This document shows, piece after piece, positions 11,460 to 24,860 of a stretch of DNA of 64,000 nucleotides. The DNA comes from Cloeon dipterum (Eukaryota; Arthropoda; Insecta; Ephemeroptera; Baetidae), in assembly GCF_949628265.1 (NCBI RefSeq), contig NC_088788.1:20818335-20882334 (forward strand), given 5' to 3'. Every line of letters starts with the position of its first letter. Within the stretch, counting starts at the first letter, position 1. Below the pieces are notes generated by a model, which worked only from the letters and a program-made list of their open reading frames with translations, did no database searches and was not told where the DNA came from. The position numbers were made by a program, and so were the translations under genes.

Positions 11460-14150
11460 AATCGTCCTGATATACTCGCTGAAAGCACAAAAATGATTCT
11501 AGCATGACTCTGCAGCATTAACCAACTAGAAAAAAGCAATTCAGTCAATCTCCAAAAATGTTCAAGAAACAAAAACAAAAATTGAAAACCATCTGAGTAA
11601 GTAAACGATAAAAAACTAACGCTGGCTTGAAGAAAAAATCACAGAATAAGAAAAAAATACACACGCAGGTCAGGAAATTTTCATTTAATAGGTATTTCAT
11701 AGGTAGACTCTATTTGATAAGATGAATCAATGGATGTATCATGTTTTACTCTCCGGAAAAGTCCCTAATTTTTTAGACTTTTAACAGAAAATCGGCAAAT
11801 GGCCCATTAACGGTTCGAGATATTTTTTTAAAAATTTTGGCTAGACTACCAGAACCAGGTCATGTTGCTTCATTTTTGTTACGAGGTAAAATATTTAAAA
11901 TATTTCTTGGAGAAACTCATTTTCACATCTTTCATTAAGTAGTTTATCGGTTATAAAGAGTATCGCAAGAAAGTTTTGATCTATTCATAAAAAAAATAAT
12001 ATTTTAGAAGCTTTCTGAATATTTTTGTTTTCTTGCTTTATGATTTTAGTATTAAAAAATTGCAAAGTCCACAACTAATCCTTGATTTAATCTATTTTTT
12101 TTGTATGTCAGGAGTGACCCACCTTTCGAATGTTTTCTTCGAACATCTAAAAATAAAATTTCTCCTAAATTAAGCAAAAAGTGTATTTTTAAATCGATTT
12201 TTAAGTTTCGGTTATTTTCTGAAAATCACTGAAATGGTTGAATCGAAAAATTTCCCCCGCCGTTCATATCAGGAAAAAATACTCGATTTCAATGGTTTCA
12301 CTAAAAACTAAAACGTCGAAAACTTTTCCGTGTTAGTCGTCCATTCCTTTTATATTACAGCCATTTCCATAAATCTTATGATTTTCAAAAATCAAATAAT
12401 TAGTTTTGAAAGAAGGAAATAAATAATATTTCATAAAGCTGTTAGAAGGCTTTAAGGCAAAACAAAAAACATTATATATTTTGAACAACTATTTCTATAA
12501 TTTTGAACTCATCAGGGATTCAACATCTTTTCTATTTTCTAAATATTTTTGTATGTATATTATAACGTTTGAGACTTGTCTGTAACATCCCGTCAGGTTA
12601 GAAAAATGGAGCCGGATTGGATGGTTGGCAAGCAACGTTGCAGTCATTCTGGAGAGCCAAATAATTTGTGCCGGGGCTGCAAATAATACGGTACACGAGC
12701 AAAAAGAGGCAAACGCCCCGCTCGTCCCGTGCAGGCATCGCGTCTCAGTCGCCCCCGATTGCCAACAAAACACAAACCATCCAATTTGCTATCTATTGTG
12801 ATTTCCCCTTTTTCACCGCCTGCAAGCTTTATCTGTTGGATTACGCTCACAACAGAATGGGTAAAAATGTGCTTCGCTGCGCTTTGTGCCCTCACACGAT
12901 AAATTATGCAATCAAAGCCCCATTATACTACGCAGACAGGATTTTCTACAATAATGGCTTTTGCACCGCGTTTGCTTCGATACTCCTATTTGTCAATGGC
13001 AATTAGTTTAAGCTGGATCCATGCTTTCCAATTTATAGCATCCCCACAATTTGCAAACAGTTATATAATGGCAGACATATAACATTATGTTTTGCAATCA
13101 ACGATGTACCTTTCTAGTTTCCCTGAATATCATAATTATATTCTTATTACTATGATAGATTAGTGTTTATTCTAAATTTCTATTGGACAGAGGGTAATAT
13201 TGAAGAAAATAAAATATTATTAGATCGAAATGACATCTAATTTTGTGTACGCTATTATAATATATGTAGATCTTTAAAAGTCAATTGAATTTATTTTAAA
13301 ATAACAGTAAAATTTTGAATTGGCAGCTTTTCAAAGCTAATGAAACAAAAATTGAAGACATTGACCAAAACATGCCGGTAAAATGCTTAACCCTATTAAG
13401 CTCCATAAATTTAAACTTTAAATCTATAAACAAAAATTATTTAGGAGAGGCTCAAAATTATAATTAATATCCATTATGTAATTTGTTAAATGAGAAAAAT
13501 AAATTCATTTTTCATTCCATTGAACAGAGCTTTTAACTAATTAAAATTAACTTATTGCGCAATAACACTCAATTTATTATCTCAAAACTTAGTGATCTTT
13601 TTAATATCTCAGAAAAAAGAGGGAAAATAATGCGGAGAATGCAAGATATTATTTATTATTTTTCCAAAAGATGTTTGTTTAAATGTATCTTAACTCAGAG
13701 TTTTTAATTTATAAATTTTCGAAATTTATAGGTGCAATGACGATTGTTGTATCAAATCGGATAATTTATAAAATATGTACTTAAATCATGGGTTTCCCCT
13801 GATAGTATACAACAACAGTAACAACAAAACTTTACTTCGTTCTCAAAATTGAATGTAAAGCCGATTAAGACACAACTGTACTGTGAGACTTGAAGGTTCG
13901 ACCTGGGGACGATTAGTTCTGTAGGTACTGACAGTAGAGCAACAACACAAACAAAAACAAACACACACACGTGCTTAGTAAACGTAAACGAGTGCCATCA
14001 TACGGTCAGCTGTTAAACTTCTTGTTTTAACCGCCCCCTTCTCCGTCATTCGTTGCTTAACCCAACCCAAAACCAAACAACAAACTCGTGCGAGGCTGTG
14101 CGAGACTTCAGGCAGACAACAACACCAATGTCCTGGATGAACCAGGGATG
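11460..14150. other. Gene-free, AT-rich interval
   Basis: The sequence is mostly AT-rich with many poly-A/T runs and stops in all frames. A GC-richer block at about 12,590-12,900 carries overlapping ORFs on both strands without recognisable products. Nothing further can be supported. Confidence 0.35.
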
Positions 14151-14206
14151 GACCGACGTATGTTTGCAAAATTGTAACTTTTCGTGAGAGAAAAGTTTCG
14201 AGGAAG

Positions 14207-17200
14207 ATGTCGAAGAACAAGAGAAAATCGGTTGCACCGTGGTTCAAATGTGAAAAGTGCGATAGCATAATTAATCAGAAAGACGTTGAACATCATGAGG
14301 CAACCTGTCCACCAAAGATTGATCCATTTCTCTACCCTTTCATCACGAAAAACACGATCTACAGCACCATAGAGGAACAAAAACCTGAAAGCAGTAAGAA
14401 ATCCTGGTCTCGAACCCACAATTTTTTAAAAACAGTTGAGATTGAAAAATTAAAAAAAAGATTTTTAGTACATACATAGATACATACATACGATTCCCAT
14501 GTTATTGTTGTTTATTCTCATCCAACTCACAAGCACAGTGCAAAAATAGTCATACTAAATTATGATGAGAAAAGGCTAGAAAGCTAGCGAAAAACCAATA
14601 AATCATATTACCTTATTCAAGTCAGCGCAACGCGACCGTTGAAAATTTTATGCATTTATTATAAATTAAAATTGGAATTATATAACAATATTACACCGTC
14701 CCCATTTTAAAATATTTTTGTTGTGAGAGATCATTAATTTTTTCCAATTTTGATATTTTGATAACCTCTTACCTCTTTAAAATTTGAAACTTTCAGAAAA
14801 CCTAGAGCGCGTCCCATTGTCAAGACACGCATTCGTTGTCCAACTGTCTCAACAGGCCATGCAGCTATGTCAACTCAGCATCGGCGACCCTGTGAGCGTA
14901 GAGGTCAACGGCACCAGGGTGGCTCGCAACGTCTGGCCCAGCCCTGAGGGCAGCCTCATGTCCGTGATCTTTTCACGGTCTGCCCTGGAACTGCTTGGCT
15001 GCAAACCAGGAGACGTTGTCACAGTGCAGAACTTGTACTCGCTTCCCCTGCCTGTTGCAGAGGTGGTAGTCAAGTTGGTTGGTCCTGAGAACAGCTTGAC
15101 AGGGGAGCAGGCCATGGCTCTTCTGCAGAGACAACACCAGGAAAGAGTTTTCTACGTTAACAACCTGATTGGACTTAGGTACATGGGAATCACCTTGAAA
15201 TACAAGGTGGTCAAGGCCACTCCAGTTGGACACCCTCAATCTCTTGAACAGAATTTACAAGTACGCAGGAACTGCACACTAATGAATTCAATAATTTCAA
15301 ATAATCCAATTTCAGAATCTGTCTCTCGACAATAGGGCTGAAATAGCTCCATGTTACCGGGTTGTCCCTGATACAATTTTCCGGATGGAAGGCGCCCATG
15401 GTGAAACAAAAAAATATGGACCATTTTTAAATCAAGTCGGGGGTATTGATGAAATAATTAAATGTCTAGAGGAGATGCTGCTCAATGTTGTGAGACCTAC
15501 CAAGCATCCAGGTAGGACTTGATTTTATTTTCATTTGAAATCAATCTTGACATCCTCAAAGGTTTGTCTCCTGCGAGAGGCGTTCTCCTCCACGGTGCAC
15601 CAGGAACGGGAAAAACGATGCTTGCAACCGCATTGGGGCACAGGCCAAATATTTCTTTCGTCCACATTCAAGCAGCTGAAACTTTTAGCAAATTTTATGG
15701 AGAGACTGAAACACAGCTCAAATCGTATTTCTCCAGCGCTGTCAGAAAGTGAGAATGTTATGAACCAAATTTAATTTTCGAAATTTCAATTTTATTTGTT
15801 TTCCTAGAGCTCCAAGCATAATTTTCATTGACGAGGTTGACGTCCTTTGCCCAAAGAAGCATAGTTCAAGCTCGCAGCAGGAGCAGAGAGTCCTCGCGTC
15901 ACTCGTGTCAGAATTGGATTCTCTGAAGGACAAACGAGTCCTGGTCGTGGCTGCGACAGGCAGGCCTGATGCAATCGATCAGTCACTCAGGAGACCTGGT
16001 CGTTTGGACGAAGAAATTGAACTGCCTGTCCCAAATCCCACAGCTCGCAAAGACATATTGTGCAAACTGCTCGAAAATGTCCAAACCGACATCAAAGAGG
16101 AATCAGTAAAGGAAATTGCTGATCGAGCCCACGGATTTGTGGGGGCTGATTTGATGTCTTTGTGCACTTATGCGGTTAACAAAGCGTCCAAACGTCAGTC
16201 CACTGTAGTGGAGTTTGCTGACCTAGAATGGGCTCTGACCCAGGTTACGCCGAGTGCCATGCGTGAAGTTCTTGTGGAAGTCCCAAATGTAATTATTCTT
16301 AACCGGCTAACTAGTGTGGCATTAATACAGTATACATGTATGCCCTGTAGGTGAAATGGAGCGACATCGGTGGCCAAGCCGAACTCAAGCTGAAATTGAA
16401 GCAGGCTGTTAATTGGCCACTAATGTATCCAGAGTCCTTCATTCGATTAGGAGTCAACCCACCGAGAGGGGTGTTGATGTATGGACCCCCTGGCTGCTCC
16501 AAGACGATGATTGCCAAGGCACTGGCCACTGAGAGTGGTCTGAATTTCTTATCTATTAAGGTTTGTAAGGTTCGTGATTGTTCTCATATATAGTAATCAA
16601 ATTTCAAGCAGGGCCCAGAATTGTTCAGCAAATGGGTTGGGGAGTCGGAAAAAGCGATACGCACAGTATTTCGCAAAGCAAGACAAGTTGCTCCATCCAT
16701 CGTGTTTTTCGACGAGGTGGACGCCCTGTGTGGCAAAAGAGGAGATTCAGGAAATGAGAGTGGAAGCAGTGTTCAAGAGAGAGTTTTGGCACAGCTTTTG
16801 ACTGAGTTAGATGGCGTCGAAGAGCTCCGGAATGTCACAGTTGTGGCTGCAACAAACCGCCCTGACAGAATAGACCAGGTTTGTACAACCAAAAAGTTAA
16901 ACAATAGTATTTCACGTCAAAATGGAGCCTAAGTATTAATATTAATGATATTTCTTCACCACAGGCTTTGCTGAGACCTGGGCGCTTGGACAGGAAAATT
17001 TACGTTCCCCTGCCTGATGCCGAGACTAGGAGAGAAATCTTTTCTATTCACAAACGTAAAACCCCTCACTCGAAAGAAGTTGACATTGATGAACTAGTAT
17101 CCAAGACTGATGGCTATTCTGGAGCTGAGGTAATTGTGCAGTGCTCTGTTGTATTGTCTTTCAAGAGCTTTAATTTACAGGTTAGTGCTGTGTGTCATGA

Positions 17201-17330
17201 AGCTGCTCTCGCTGCTCTGCAGGATGATATCAATGCGACTGAGTTGTGCATGCACCATTTTTCCCAGGCTCTGGTCTCAATTACGCCAAGAACTCCAGCC
17301 TCGCTACTTGATTTGTATGCCTCTTTCTAA
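14207..17330 (+). CDS. AFG2A: AAA+ ATPase AFG2 / SPATA5 (ribosome-maturation Cdc48-like unfoldase)
   Basis: Nine exons: 14207-14393, 14797-15260, 15316-15511, 15562-15748, 15808-16288, 16351-16560, 16612-16878, 16965-17129, 17181-17330. They give 768 residues, close to the usual 780-890. The N-terminal half-barrel domain (about 65-215) precedes two AAA modules. D1 has Walker A GAPGTGKT (294-301) and Walker B IIFIDE (349-354). D2 begins with VKWSDIGG and has Walker A GPPGCSKT (550-557) and Walker B IVFFDE (605-610). The Cys-Ser in the D2 P-loop is typical of this family. Arginine-finger segments [11 protein letters not shown] and [15 protein letters not shown] are present. AFG2 ATPases release the recycling factor Rlp24/RSL24D1 from pre-60S particles. 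An extra Cys2-His-Cys motif occupies residues 15-34. AATAAA at 17364 is the likely poly(A) signal. The gene ends tail to tail with dymeclin. Confidence 0.95.
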
Positions 17331-17539
17331 GCGTTAAAATACTCAAAAAATGCTATATATTTTAATAAATCAGGTTGTTTAAAATATGCAGTTTATTACA
17401 TGCAACAATATTAAAATTATACATTTCAACATATTAACATAATTTTCAAACATTTGTGTGTTAACTCTGTTTTTTAGTGGATTTGGAAATAAAATTAATA
17501 TTGATCAAGAAGTAGTATTACTGTTGCTGCTAGGATAAA
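17331..17539. terminator. Overlapping convergent 3' ends of AFG2A (+) and dymeclin (-)
   Basis: AATAAA for the plus-strand gene is at 17364-17369. The minus-strand AATAAA is at 17397-17392. Cleavage 10-25 bp beyond each would make the two mature 3' UTRs overlap by about 10-30 bp. Confidence 0.5.
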
Positions 17540-20500
17540 TTAACATACAGCCTCACTTGTATCTGGGAAAAACAGTTTCACTTTGTCCATGTTCCAATGT
17601 ATACCAGATGACTGGCAAACCAAAGACCAAACATATGGAATGAAAAATTCTTCAGGACGGTCTTCTTCAACATATTTGAATTTCAAGTCAGGGAATTTCT
17701 ATGAAGAAGGATTTATTTAGTATAAATTGCAACTCCGAAATTTAGAAATACCTTGAGCCTGTCCTTGTTCCACTGCATAGCACCCTGTTGAATGGTTTCA
17801 AGCACATCCCCCTCTCCCAAATCACTTTGAATTTGCTGCAACTTGTAAGCGAAGTAGGTGATAACCTGCTCACACATTCAAATTATACTATTCAAACCCT
17901 CAAAATATGGCAATATGTTACCAGGTCAATATTGCAAACCACGTCTTGAAAGGCGGGGTGGCTTTTGAACATCTCAAAGGTCTCCTTTTTGTACAGGAGT
18001 GTGTAAATCAAATTTGGGTTTGAAGCCAGTTGGTGGGTCAAGCAGGAGTTCAGGATTTCCAACACCATTCGCAGCACATCCTCCAGCACAGCCAGGTCTT
18101 GCTCCATGTCAGATTCTTGCTCACTCGACACCGTTGACTGGGACCTCTTCAGTGCAGCCACCTCAGAGGAGAGGCGGTTGTGCTTTTTCGCAAGGGTTTC
18201 AAAGAGGGACACCAGCCGCTGACTCACATATGGGTGCAAGTCGCTGAACTGACTTGACATGTTTGCCAGGGCAGCGAGACAGTTGGTGTGCAAATACTTG
18301 TCCTAAACAAATAATAAACAGGTTAAAATGGGAAAAGCCATGATATTTTGTAAATTTTGTGCCTCACCCGCATTTTCAAAATGTTATATTGAATTGTTCT
18401 TATAACCACAAGCACTAGAAGACCACCAAGGGAAATTTCTGAAATTGCCCTCTCTGTGTACCATGTGATGGAACGTAGTTTCTGTAAAAATTAAGACTTC
18501 TTGTGACATACTGAACAGTATTATGTTGAAAAATAACTCACAATTTGGTGCACAGTTCTATTGAATATTTCATCTTCACTCAGAATTAGCAGAATAATTA
18601 ACGACATGTAGATGTGATGTGAATTACTGTGCGGCGCGTGATACAGAGTTTTCAGAATTGGAACAACCTGAAACAAGCAATTCGAAACCAGCGTAGTTGA
18701 ATAAAAAATTACATACCAGAAGCTCGATGTCTGCTCTGGAGATGATAAAGCTGCGCATGTTGGGGTTGCAGTGGATGAGCAAGTACAAAAGTAGGGTGGA
18801 TTGGTCCGAGGCTGGGGCGTTGCACAGTGCCAAGTACATCCACGGAAAGTCAATCGTGAATGAAGCACTTGAGGCACTCACAGCAGAGCCAGATTCTTGA
18901 ATTTCAACATGACAAAGAAAGTCTTTAGTATCATAGGATTCTGTCAACGTTAATTTGTATTTTAAAGGCTATGAAGTTTCAGAGGTTCCGTTTGAAATTA
19001 GTATTAACTGTTCTCAGGCAAAAATTATATTAACGCATCTCAATGGCTGGTTTGAATAGACAAAACAAAAATGAGGTTTGATCTGTAAGCAGCTCAAAAT
19101 TGAAAAGACATAGAATCGGTTATAAATTTAAAGCAAAAAGTTTAAAAAGAATTGAAACCGATAGAACGAGGGGGGCTTGTGACGCAGGCATATCTGGACT
19201 TTTTACTACCTGCAGAGTTTGAGAATGAGAAAAGAGCTTCTCTGTATGGATTCAGCAGGTTCTTCTCACAAGTGCAATGACTCACGAGAACGAGAATCAA
19301 AAGCAAAGACTGGTTCGCCAGGGGTGAATCAGGCTCTCCTTCTTTTAGGGGTTCATTGTTTGCTAACCCAAAAGTTAGCATGTTCCAAATCCCAGCTGTA
19401 AAATCAGATATTAGAGAAGGAATTCAGAAAAAAATAAAATTGCTTACAGGCTAAACCTAATACTATGCTGCCACCAGTGTCCCCACGACCCATGAAATTA
19501 GGTGGTGCTTTTTCTCTCGTTCCGAAGTGTGAGAGTAGCCTTTTGATCAACAAGCAAGAGTGAATGGAACTTTTCCCAGCAATAAGATATCTGAAATACA
19601 AGAAAAATTGATCATTTGGAAGATCCTAAAATAAATAACTTTGTATCCCTTCTAACCTGTATATCATTGATTTGTTTGCTTGCTGATTTGTGAAAAGTTG
19701 AGCCGAGAGCAGAACCAAAAGACAGTTTATAGCTTCAAAGTGTAGTGCGTAGGTTGTGTCTCTGCAACAAAAAGTTTGATACTTTTATTTCAAGGTATGG
19801 AGATCTTAATTATTTATATTACCGGACAGGAAGATCAACCAGAAGCTCGACTAAGCTTGACAAAAACACATCCAATTTACTAAGTTGGTCACTTCCCTCA
19901 ACTGCAGCAGATTTCTTGTCGCCTGTATTTGCAGCAAGTTAAAAAAACTGCTACAACACATGTCAAAATATAAATGCAACTTTACCTCCTATTTCAAATT
20001 GATTGGCGAAATCTTCCTCAGTAATATTCTCCACAAAGAATTTGCACAAAACCTTGAGTACAAAGAGGGAATTGTGCGTGGACCAGCTAAATGTGAAGTT
20101 GTCATTTTGGCTGTCGTTCGCTCTCATGCAAATGGACTTTTCAATGAAAAATGAGACTAGAGAATGGAAATTGCCACTGCGAGGATTGTTGGCCAGCAAT
20201 TGACGACAGATGCCTTGCACACTTTCATCCAAGTTCCTTTGATCAGCACTGAAAATGGGAGAGAGTATGTACACGATTAAAAAGACTGCAAGAGTGGCAA
20301 CTTATTTCTAAATATATCTAGCGAATTACTTTTTCCTCGAATTCCAATAAATGCAGACACTGAAAATTTGTTTAATTTAGTTGTTATAGACCAAAATTTG
20401 CATAGTAAATATAAATTTTGTGATCAAAAATATTTATAAATCAAAATTTAGTGAGTTACAATCCGTAACTGTCCCAAGAAGTGGAAAATATGGGTTAATC

Positions 20501-20678
20501 AATAATTTATAAAAACATACAGTCCATTAAAAACTTACGCTGATTTTGGAGGAATAAAGGTGAAAGTCAGAAACTGCTCCCAAAATGGGTCATTTGGGGC
20601 GATGATTTCCTTGCCAACAAATTTCTGGATGAACTCGTTCGAAGACAAATCTGCCAATCTACTTTCTGACGACCCCAT
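17540..20678 (-). CDS. DYM: Dymeclin, Golgi-associated HEAT/ARM-like protein
   Basis: Twelve exons on the minus strand: 20678-20539, 20248-19986, 19922-19823, 19761-19657, 19590-19448, 19395-19210, 18895-18717, 18667-18542, 18481-18368, 18302-17922, 17865-17752, 17698-17540. They total 669 residues, the same length as human dymeclin. The start MGSSESRL keeps the N-myristoylation Gly that follows the initiator Met. Diagnostic segments include [82 protein letters not shown] and the C-terminal [12 protein letters not shown]. In known animals dymeclin cycles between cytosol and Golgi and supports secretory trafficking; human loss causes Dyggve-Melchior-Clausen dysplasia. I chose the Met at 20678 over the upstream in-frame Met at 20741 because of the conserved MGS start. 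Confidence 0.95.
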
Positions 20679-22075
20679 TTTTAGTCTGAAACCACCAAAC
20701 GATAAAAATACTCTATCTCCCCTGAGAAACACGTTTTTCAAACTAAATCGAAAAGTGATTCAGTAAAAACTGGCAATGACGTGTAACTAGAGCCTAGAGC
20801 CTAAACAGCCCACAATAATAAATTTGTTTTGACGCACCGGGAAGGAAATTCATAGAAGGATTTTAAGTACGAAATAAGTTACCTAAGACACTAAAACACT
20901 TCTGGTCCAAAGAGGAATTTAATTAGCTCAAGTGCAAAACCATTATGACTGTCCAACAGATAGAAATTCTTCCTTTCCAGTAAAATTGAGAATTATTCAG
21001 AGCGACCTTCTTCGCATTCAGCTGCTTGGGGTTTGGCAGTGTTTACGTAGCATTCCTTCATTAGCCAACCAGAGAGCCGGAAAACCAGCGCTTACTCGTC
21101 ATTGGTACACATTCAAAACATTTGAGAAAAAATTGAGCGCTAAAATAGTGCCGATCACTCACTTACTATTTATATGACCGAAACTTATTGTTAATGACGG
21201 TCTGAGTATGATAACTAAAAATCCTAAAAATACTGTAGTGTCCGTTTCACAAATCATAAACAATCTAGGAGCTCTGAATTAAATTTTAAAAATTTGAATA
21301 AATTACTGATAAGCACAAGACTGTGTGCTAGAGGGATATAATGACAATGACCAATGACGTTGAATAATACTCTCTGCTCTTGTAATTAATTCATAAATCA
21401 GTATCAAATTATTCATTTTTTATTGCGATTTTTTCATTTTTGCTACAAAATTTTGATGACATAAATGTAAGATCTATGAATAAGGGGAATGGGTTAGTTT
21501 TTAAAACTCTTTTCTACGTGTATTTTTTAAAAACGTTATTTTGATTTTTCTCTACTCACACGTCACATGATATATACACTTTGAGAAAGTTAATAGTATC
21601 AAAAGAATTAATGAGTTAATGGAAGAGTTTAGTGAGTTGTTGTTCTGAGAACAACAAAAATTTTGTTGCTGTTGTTGTATAATGAGTTTGTATTTAAGAG
21701 CACCTTAATATAAATTGCCGAAAATTACACATTGCAATATAAACTTGTTGAAACCAAATACAAAGCGTAATTCATCTCAAATTTTATATGCCGTGTATTT
21801 TAATTTTTTTCTTCTGTTCCACCTCTTCAAGTTTATAATTGTTGTTGTTTTATTTTGCAATAATTTAATTGATATTCAGTTAATTTCCTTGTTGGTGTTT
21901 TAAACGGCAGCAGGAAAGTCAGACAGTTTCACAGCATGATGTCATGTGTTTGGATCGCAGCCAAGAGCAGGCCAAGAGCGAGCTGAGCTCGCTTTGAAGA
22001 AGACACAAGTATACGAGACGAGGAGGGAAGGAGAAGATATAATATGCTGCCTTCGTCGCAGGCCTTTATTTGCAG
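20679..22075. other. Intergenic, dymeclin to annexin B10
   Basis: AT-rich sequence between two divergently transcribed genes. No coding exon is seen. The final 130 bp (about 21,950-22,075) become GC-richer and purine-rich as the annexin promoter is approached. Confidence 0.4.
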
Positions 22076-22077
22076 AC

Positions 22078-22216
22078 TTTATATACCCGACCTCAGTCGA
22101 GACCAGTCGAGTCAGAGTCGGCACCAGCTTCAGGTTGATTTTGTTCATTTTGTTAACTCGCGCAGTGTCTGAACAGGATACTAGTCCGCGCCGCCCACGC
22201 AATTCATAAAATTTTG
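22078..22216 (+). promoter_or_regulatory. TATA promoter and non-coding first exon of annexin B10
   Basis: TTTATATACC (about 22,077-22,086) lies about 27 bp upstream of a likely start near 22,108. The leader runs to a strong donor, TTTTG|GTGAGT, at 22216. The next acceptor with a coding exon is TTTCAG at 23449, so the first intron would be about 1.23 kb. The leader contains no long ORF. Confidence 0.5.
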
Positions 22217-23478
22217 GTGAGTTTATCTGAAATTTAAAATTTCAATGTGTAAAGGATGAAAATGATTTTTAGATAAAATCATAATCTTATCTATTATCTC
22301 TGCTACTTTCTAGCCTGCAGCAAAATACTTTATCGTAGCGCATGAAACAATAATAATTATTAAAATGAGGCAGAAAATGTGTCGTGTATAATTTCGATAT
22401 TTCTTGAAATGGGAAATAAGGAATTAAGCTCCGCACCATCCTTTTAAGTCGATCAATAGAGGAGCAACAGTGACGCCCATTTTTATTTAGCGTCACGAAA
22501 GAGAAGCTGCGCGTGTTGTCAGGATTCTACGAACCAGTGAGTCCATCAAATTATAGGAAAACCTATTAAACTAACTTATTTTTGTTATCTTGCGATAGTT
22601 TAGAAAATTCCAGATTCCAGTTGCACATAGGACAATAATCTTACAAATAAAAGTGTTTCAAATACACAAACACTCTGCTCTTGTCTTGTTAGCTCGAAAC
22701 CTATAAAATGCACAATATACTGCGTAAGCACACAGTATTAAAGGTCACAATGTTAAAAACAAATTATGGCTACGGCTGCAAATTAATCTTCCATATTCTA
22801 ACTAAAGCTGCTTTTAAAAATTCAAATCTCTAAGAGTTGCAAATTAGAGCATACAATTTAAAAATTTATCGTGAGCGCAAAAAGTTAGCAGTACAGGAGA
22901 TTTTGCAGGGGAGAGTTTTTGTCGGCGCGCCTCTTATTCTATTTCAAGAGGTCTCTCTCTCTCATGTCAGTGGCGCTATAGTCTAAAGAGAATGCAAATT
23001 GAAATTTACTTTATGGCTGCGCGCTGCTAACACAGACAAAAATATGGTCCCGGCATTCTCCAGTTTGGCCATGCAGTGGGGCCCCCACACAGGTCATCGA
23101 CCTCTGCGTTCGCCAGCTGTACAATAAATACGTGTATACATTCTGGATTTCTCGTGCGCTGCAGCGTTGCACACATTTATAACACACACCGGCCGGCCGC
23201 ACGCCGCCGTCAAAGCACCGCCAGTGCCACACGCGCTTTTGCCACACTGTCTCTCACTCCTTAGTTAATTTTGCGGTGAGAGAAAGTTGCAGGAAACTTT
23301 TTATAATCACTCGGATCTCTCCCAAATTATCCAAATTATATCAACCTATCTGTTGTGAGAGTTGAGAAAACGTCACAATAAATTCAATAAACTGTTTACA
23401 AATTTTCAACCTTATATCATTTTATAATATTCTCCTTTTATGATTTCAGAGCCAGTAATCACAAAATATTCTGGAAAT

Positions 23479-24860
23479 ATGGATTATATTGTAAGTATAA
23501 ATTTACAATTTTTATTAAAATAATATTATATAAAAAATGTACAGCCTGAGCCAACTATCCGCCCGTTCCCTGACTTCAACGCCGTCGAGGATGCGACCCT
23601 TTTGCGCAAAGCGATGAAGGGATTTGGAACCGATGAGCAGGCTATTATAGACATTCTCTGCAACAGATCCAACAGCCAAAGGCAGCAGATCAAAGAGGCA
23701 TTTACCCGAGAGTTTGGCAGGGTATGAAATCTAAAAATTTGGAATTTGACAGCATATATCATAACTAAAAATTCAGGATCTAATTGCGGACTTGAAGAGC
23801 GAGCTAGGAGGCAAGTTCGAGGATGTGATCGTTGGCCTGATGGACCCGCCTGTGGAGTACATGTGCAACCAACTGCACAAAGCCATGGAGGGTATGGGTA
23901 CTGATGAAGCGACCATTGTTGAGATTGTTTGCAGCAGGAACAACAGAGAGATCAAAGAGATTGTCGACACATATGAACGACGTAAGAACTTTTAATTAAA
24001 AAAAATTAAATAACAATAAAATGCGCTTTCTGGTATTAGTGCACAACAGGCCGCTTGCGGAGCATTTATGCAGTGAAACTGAAAGCTCATTCCGACGCCT
24101 TCTGACTTTGCTTGTCACTGTACGTTCAATTAATAGTATTTATAGCTCATCGTATCAAAAAGTCACGTATTTTATGATTTTCCAATGTGTCATGCAGGGT
24201 GTGCGTGAAGAGTTCAACGTTGACTCGGATAAAGCACGAGAGGATGCTCAGAGCCTGTATGATGCTGGTGAGTCACAATCACAGGAAACCCAGCCTCGTG
24301 AAAAAACAACATTTTGTTTAAAATTTGACAGGCGAGGGAAAGTGGGGCACGGACGAAGAGGTTTTCAACAAGGTCTTCACTCACAGCAGCCACGCACAAC
24401 TGCGGCTGGTTTTCCAGGAATACAAAAGCATTTCCGGCGGCAAATGCATTGAAGAATCTTTGAGAAGTGAACTCTCTGGAGAGCTTCTGGATGGCATTAT
24501 GGCGATTGGTAAAGAATTTGACTTCATAAATTTTTGAAAATAAGCTTGATGCTTGGAAATTACAGTTGAGTGCGTGCAAGACAAGGTGTTGTTTTACGCC
24601 AACCGCCTGCACAAAGCCATGGAGGGACTGGGAACTAATGACGTGACGCTGATCAGAATCATCGTGAGCCGCTCCGAGATAGACTTGGCGAACATTAAGA
24701 GAGCGTATGAGAAAATCTACAACAAAACTCTCATCAGCGCCGTCAAAGTAAGTCAAATGTTTTTTTATGAATAGAAGTTCTAAATAGCATTTGATCCCAG
24801 CAGAGCGAGACGTCTGGCGACTACAAACGGGCCCTGCTGAGTATTATTGGAGATGCATAA
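23479..24860 (+). CDS. AnxB10: Annexin B10-like calcium-dependent phospholipid-binding protein
   Basis: Eight coding exons: 23479-23490, 23545-23721, 23777-23981, 24040-24119, 24198-24267, 24332-24508, 24566-24747, 24804-24860. They give 319 residues, near the 321 of Drosophila AnxB10. Four annexin repeats span about 18-85, 89-157, 172-242 and 246-315. Type II calcium loops are visible in all four: [22 protein letters not shown] and EGLGTND. The C-terminus has the family signature [18 protein letters not shown]. There is no signal peptide, so the protein is cytosolic and binds acidic membranes when calcium rises. The last intron ends in a tandem acceptor (cagcag), so a one-residue Gln variant is possible. 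The MDYI-PEPT N-terminus is spliced from a 12-nt coding part of exon 2. A diverged annexin copy follows immediately downstream. Confidence 0.95.
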
